From: PVC group bacterium
GTDB lineage: Bacteria > Verrucomicrobiota > Kiritimatiellia > SS1-B-03-39 > UBA6053
Length of the DNA stretch: 9,422 bases
Direction of reading: 5' to 3'
Assembly (NCBI GenBank): GCA_003565035.1
Contig: PXDP01000303.1
Location: forward strand, 1 to 9,422
The number at the start of each line of letters is the position of its first letter. Within the stretch, counting starts at the first letter, position 1. Position numbers and translations under genes: made by a program. Below are positions 6,779 through 9,422 of the stretch, one piece after another. The notes under the pieces are model-generated. The model saw nothing but the letters and a program-made list of their open reading frames with translations, was not told where the DNA came from and did not search any database.

Positions 6779-8038
6779 TTATGCTTCCAGTGCCCAGATG
6801 TCGTCCAGGGGCTGCCGCTTGCGGATGAGTTCTGCCCCGCCCGCCGCATTGAGCAGGACTTCCGGACTGGCGGGAAAAGAATTGTAGTTGCGGGTACTCA
6901 TGGAGGAGCAGTAGGCCCCCACACCTTCAATTACCACGTAATCCCCAATTTCCGCGAGAGATACGGAGCGGGGAGCCAGCGCTTCGGGATCGCCGGGGGC
7001 GGGGGTGAGAATATCGCCGGATTCGCAGCAGTGGCCCACGAGGATGGCCTCCGCTTCCGGGCGCTCCGGGCCTTCACTTCGGGGAATCACCACCAGGGGA
7101 TGCTGGGCCCCGTACAGGGAGGGTCTGAGGACATCCGTCATGCCGGTGTCGAGTCGGTAAAAGAGATAGCCGTCCTCTCCGGTGTCGATGACATCCTGCA
7201 CGCGGCTGATGATGGAGGCGGAGTTGGCCACGAGGTAGGTGCCGGGTTCGATTTCGAGCCGGAGCTTGCGGCCGGTTTCGGAGGCGAAGGCTTCGAACGC
7301 GGCTTTGACCGGGGCCCCGACCTCCTGCAGGTCGGTGCTTTTTTCGCTTTGCATACGGGCGACTTTGAAGCCCCCGCCCATATCCAGGGTGTGGACATCC
7401 GGAAACCGGCGGACTTGTTTGAGGCTGAGCAGTGCCACGCGCTGCCAGACGGAGGGATCGCTGCCGCTGCCGATGTGCGTATGGATGCGCACGCAGGTGA
7501 GGTTGTGTTTTTGGAGGAGATCCTGTGCTTCTTCGGCGTATTCGTGCCAGATGCCAAAGGAGCTGGCGGGGCCGCCGACATTGGTGCGGTTGGTGCCGCC
7601 GGAACCGAGGCCGGGATTGAAGCGGAGTCCAATTTCAATTCCGGGCCGGGCTTCTCCGGCGGTGCGGATCTGGTTGAGGCTGGTGGCATTGAAGAGAACT
7701 CCCATGTCAAGGAGTTCGGCAAGATTGTCGGGCAGTTCCTGGGCACTGAGGGAAATATGGTTCGCCGGAATGCCGGCGGCGAGGGCGCGGGAGACTTCAA
7801 ATCCCGAGCTGGCGTCGATGTGCAGGCCCATTTCGTTGAAGATGCGGAGAATGCGACGGTTGGGACTGGCTTTCATGGCGTAGCGCACGGTGAGTCCGTA
7901 TGCGTTGGGAAAAGCGAGGGTCTCTCCGGCGCGCTGCCGGAGGGTCTTTTCGTCGTAGACGTACAACGGTGTACCATGGGCGGCGGCGAGACCGCGGGTT
8001 TGCTCCGCGGTCAAAAATCGTGTGGTTTCAAGGTGCAT
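6779..8038 (-). CDS. lysA: diaminopimelate decarboxylase
   Basis: A 419-residue fold-III PLP decarboxylase. It converts meso-diaminopimelate to lysine and CO2, the last step of lysine synthesis, in the cytoplasm. The alanine-racemase-type barrel carries the PLP lysine K56 (VRYAMKAS). It also has HTHIGSGSDPSVW, the phosphate-binding glycine loop (LDMGGGFKVARM) and EIEPGTYLVANS. The C-terminal beta domain supplies the GHCCESGD cysteine-glutamate motif of the partner active site and the AYCSSMSTRNYNSFP segment. The CESxD signature favours DAP over ornithine or carboxynorspermidine decarboxylase. The start at 8038 is the first methionine that fits the family; the frame extends to 8125 but would then overlap the HAD gene and add unrelated residues. 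There is no Shine-Dalgarno site just before this ATG; an AGGAGG lies about 26 bases upstream. Confidence 0.92.
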   Translation of the reverse strand: MHLETTRFLTAEQTRGLAAAHGTPLYVYDEKTLRQRAGETLAFPNAYGLTVRYAMKASPNRRILRIFNEMGLHIDASSGFEVSRALAAGIPANHISLSAQELPDNLAELLDMGVLFNATSLNQIRTAGEARPGIEIGLRFNPGLGSGGTNRTNVGGPASSFGIWHEYAEEAQDLLQKHNLTCVRIHTHIGSGSDPSVWQRVALLSLKQVRRFPDVHTLDMGGGFKVARMQSEKSTDLQEVGAPVKAAFEAFASETGRKLRLEIEPGTYLVANSASIISRVQDVIDTGEDGYLFYRLDTGMTDVLRPSLYGAQHPLVVIPRSEGPERPEAEAILVGHCCESGDILTPAPGDPEALAPRSVSLAEIGDYVVIEGVGAYCSSMSTRNYNSFPASPEVLLNAAGGAELIRKRQPLDDIWALEA

Positions 8039-8092
8039 TGCGCTGTAGATAAAGTATAGATGGACCTCCTGCAACCTTTGGCGGAGAATTTG
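8039..8092. promoter_or_regulatory. 54-bp divergent intergenic region of lysA and the HAD gene
   Basis: Both genes must be driven from or through this short gap. Overlapping -10-like hexamers occur: TATACT on the minus strand (8053-8058) and TATAGA on the plus strand (8055-8060). No good -35 is seen for either. If the minus-strand hexamer is used, lysA mRNA would begin within about 10 bases of its ATG. GGAG at 8083-8086 is the ribosome binding site of the HAD gene. Confidence 0.35.
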
Positions 8093-8830
8093 ATGGAAAA
8101 AAATACGACAACAACAAAGCGGCACGGTGCTTTCAGGGGAGTGCTCTTTGACATGGACGGGACGCTGATCGATACCGAAAGGCTTGGCGCGGCCTCATGG
8201 GATCATGCCGGGGAGGAGCTGGGGCTCACGGTCCCGGAGGAGGTGAAACGGCGGATGGTGGGTCGGACGCTTCCGGATATCCATGCGATTGTGCGGGAGG
8301 GGATGCCGGAGGTGGATTCGGACCGGCTGCTGGAACGCGCAAATCATCATTATCACCGTCTGGTGTCGGAAGCCCCGCCGCCGGTGAAAGCCGGGGCCCG
8401 TGAACTCCTGGCGTGGCTGAAGGCCCGGGATGTGCCCATGGCGATCGCCACCTCAAGCCGCCGGGTTCAGGCCGAAGACAAACTGGGGCGTACCGGCTTG
8501 CGCGATTTTTTTGATGTGATTGGGGCGGGGGATGAAATCAAGCGGGGCAAACCGGATCCGGAAATCTTTCAGACGGCGGCGGAACGGCTGGGGATCCCGG
8601 CCAGGTCCTGTGTCATTTTTGAGGACTCGGCTCCGGGGATCGAAGCGGCGGAGCGCTCCGGCGGTCTCGCGGTGCTCGTGCCGGAGGTCCATCCGCCGGA
8701 TCCGGCGATGGTTCTGTTTGCACATTATGTTCTCCGGGACCTTCATGAAGCGCTCCCGAGGGTAAGCGCATGGCTCGACAGCCATGAGCATATACCCGTT
8801 CCGGGGGGCGCGCGGCCTCCGACGCATTGA
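8093..8830 (+). CDS. HAD-superfamily (subfamily IA) phosphatase, beta-phosphoglucomutase-like
   Basis: A 245-residue hydrolase. Motif I is LFDMDGTLID with nucleophile D20 and acid/base D22. A helical C1 cap follows (about residues 30-90). Motif II is the serine/threonine in IATSS (about residue 120), motif III the lysine in IKRGKPDPEIF, and motif IV the acidic pair in IFEDSAPGIEAA. These are the features of HAD-IA enzymes that dephosphorylate or isomerise small sugar phosphates, such as beta-phosphoglucomutase, 2-deoxyglucose-6-phosphatase or GS1-like phosphatases; the substrate cannot be read from the sequence. The ATG at 8093 is preferred to 8060 because GGAG at 8083-8086 lies 6 bases before it and the extra residues are not conserved. 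The C-terminal 20 residues are proline- and histidine-rich. The next gene follows after 53 bases on the same strand and may be co-transcribed. Confidence 0.9.
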   Translation: MEKNTTTTKRHGAFRGVLFDMDGTLIDTERLGAASWDHAGEELGLTVPEEVKRRMVGRTLPDIHAIVREGMPEVDSDRLLERANHHYHRLVSEAPPPVKAGARELLAWLKARDVPMAIATSSRRVQAEDKLGRTGLRDFFDVIGAGDEIKRGKPDPEIFQTAAERLGIPARSCVIFEDSAPGIEAAERSGGLAVLVPEVHPPDPAMVLFAHYVLRDLHEALPRVSAWLDSHEHIPVPGGARPPTH

Positions 8831-8883
8831 AGTTTATATATGAGACTGGACAAATCAGGCGGGAAGAGGATAAGGAGAGAGAT

Positions 8884-9422
8884 ATGAAAATTTCTCTATT
8901 CATTCCCTGTTATGTGGATCAGTTGAAGCCGGAAATCGGGTTCGCGGTGGCGGAGGTGTTCCAGGGGCTGGGGCACGAAGTGGATGTGCCGCCGGATCAG
9001 ACCTGTTGCGGTCAGCCGGCTCTGAATACGGGCTACAATGATGAAGCACGGGAAGTGGCGGCGCATTTTCTGAAGGTGTTCGCGGGCTGTGAGGCGGTGG
9101 TGACCCCGTCGGGGTCCTGTGCGGCGATGGTGAAGCATTTTTATGTGGAACTTTTTAAAGACCGTCCTGAAGAAGAGGCGGCCAGAGCCATGGCGGCGAA
9201 AACCTGGGAGTTTTCGGAGTTTCTGGTGGATGTGCTCAAGGTGAAGGATCTGGGAGCGCGTTTTCCGCACAAAGTGACAATTCATGACGGCTGTCACGGA
9301 CTGCGGGAACTGAAAATTCAGCATCAGCCGCGTTCGCTCCTGCGGGCGGTCAAGGAGCTGGAGCTGGTGGAGATGCGGGAGGCGCGGAGCTGCTGCGGGT
9401 TCGGGGGCACCTTCGCGGTGAA
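8884..9422 (+). CDS. LutA/YkgE-like Fe-S oxidoreductase subunit, partial at right edge
   Basis: The first 179 codons of a cysteine-rich (CCG domain) protein like LutA/YkgE. This family is the iron-sulfur subunit of the LutABC L-lactate dehydrogenase complex and is related to the GlcF subunit of glycolate oxidase. The start is secure: AGGAG at 8873-8877 with 6-base spacing. C9 follows the first strand (LFIPCYVD), CCGQPA is at 41-46, PSGSC at 75-79, HDGCHGLREL at 134-143 and the second CCG motif SCCGFGGTF at 169-177. The CX(n)CCG pairs bind Fe-S clusters or the heterodisulfide-type cofactor. Two further bases of coding sequence run off the window, and about 60 more residues are expected. The downstream neighbours should be lutB and lutC if this is the lactate operon, but they lie outside the window. 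Confidence 0.92.
   Translation, partial: MKISLFIPCYVDQLKPEIGFAVAEVFQGLGHEVDVPPDQTCCGQPALNTGYNDEAREVAAHFLKVFAGCEAVVTPSGSCAAMVKHFYVELFKDRPEEEAARAMAAKTWEFSEFLVDVLKVKDLGARFPHKVTIHDGCHGLRELKIQHQPRSLLRAVKELELVEMREARSCCGFGGTFAV

Noticed and set aside
6758..6826. AGGAGGT followed by ATG at 6781 on the plus strand
   Set aside because: Spacing is 14 bases and the frame ends after 15 codons inside the lysA 3' end; chance match.
7031..8059. 342-residue open frame on the plus strand
   Set aside because: It lies opposite lysA, whose PLP decarboxylase motifs are unmistakable. The composition is that of an antisense shadow.

Overview
The window reads as a piece of a GC-rich bacterial chromosome. A conserved housekeeping block (pnp, rpsO, tRNA-Pro, lysA) lies beside an accessory stretch with toxin-antitoxin-like genes and gene remnants. 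A protein with a PEP-CTERM sorting tail points to a Gram-negative with an exosortase system. Taken with the gene content and a short TTCC/GGAA intergenic palindrome, this makes me lean towards the Verrucomicrobiota/Kiritimatiellota group. That placement is inference only; no rRNA or other decisive marker is present.

Layout, left to right. (1) 1-161 is an AT-rich leader with a near-perfect 26-base palindrome. (2) 162-1079 (+) is a PEP-CTERM protein whose AT-rich composition contrasts sharply with everything to its right. (3) 1206-1604 (+) is an unrecognised 132-residue protein with a tandem 18-bp duplication in its tail. (4) 1668-2559 (+) is a two-gene unit with a 29-bp overlap: a 75-residue unknown protein followed by an AbiEii-like nucleotidyltransferase. 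(5) 2560-2736 (+) is a startless coding remnant, possibly the end of a PD-(D/E)XK-type nuclease. (6) 2757-3372 (+) is an AbrB-type antitoxin overlapping a PIN-domain (VapC-type) toxin. (7) 3373-3915 has no intact gene; it holds an internally deleted second PIN toxin gene and several small inverted repeats.

The block to the right is mostly on the minus strand. lysA (diaminopimelate decarboxylase) is followed by tRNA-Pro(GGG), rpsO and pnp, so transcription runs leftwards. rpsO has a good sigma70-type promoter with a palindrome between its -35 and -10, and rpsO and pnp are each followed by a clear intrinsic terminator. On the plus strand, a HAD-IA phosphatase gene diverges from lysA across only 54 bp. 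It is followed by a lutA/ykgE-like iron-sulfur subunit gene of lactate or glycolate oxidation, cut off by the right edge.

How the genes work together: PNPase and S15 serve RNA turnover and translation, and LysA makes lysine from meso-diaminopimelate. The stretch 1.6-3.65 kb looks like a decaying stability or defence island: two plausible toxin-antitoxin loci, one crippled toxin and one nuclease-like fossil. The least explained item is the 75-residue protein paired with the AbiEii-like enzyme, which has no typical AbiEi winged-helix antitoxin beside it.
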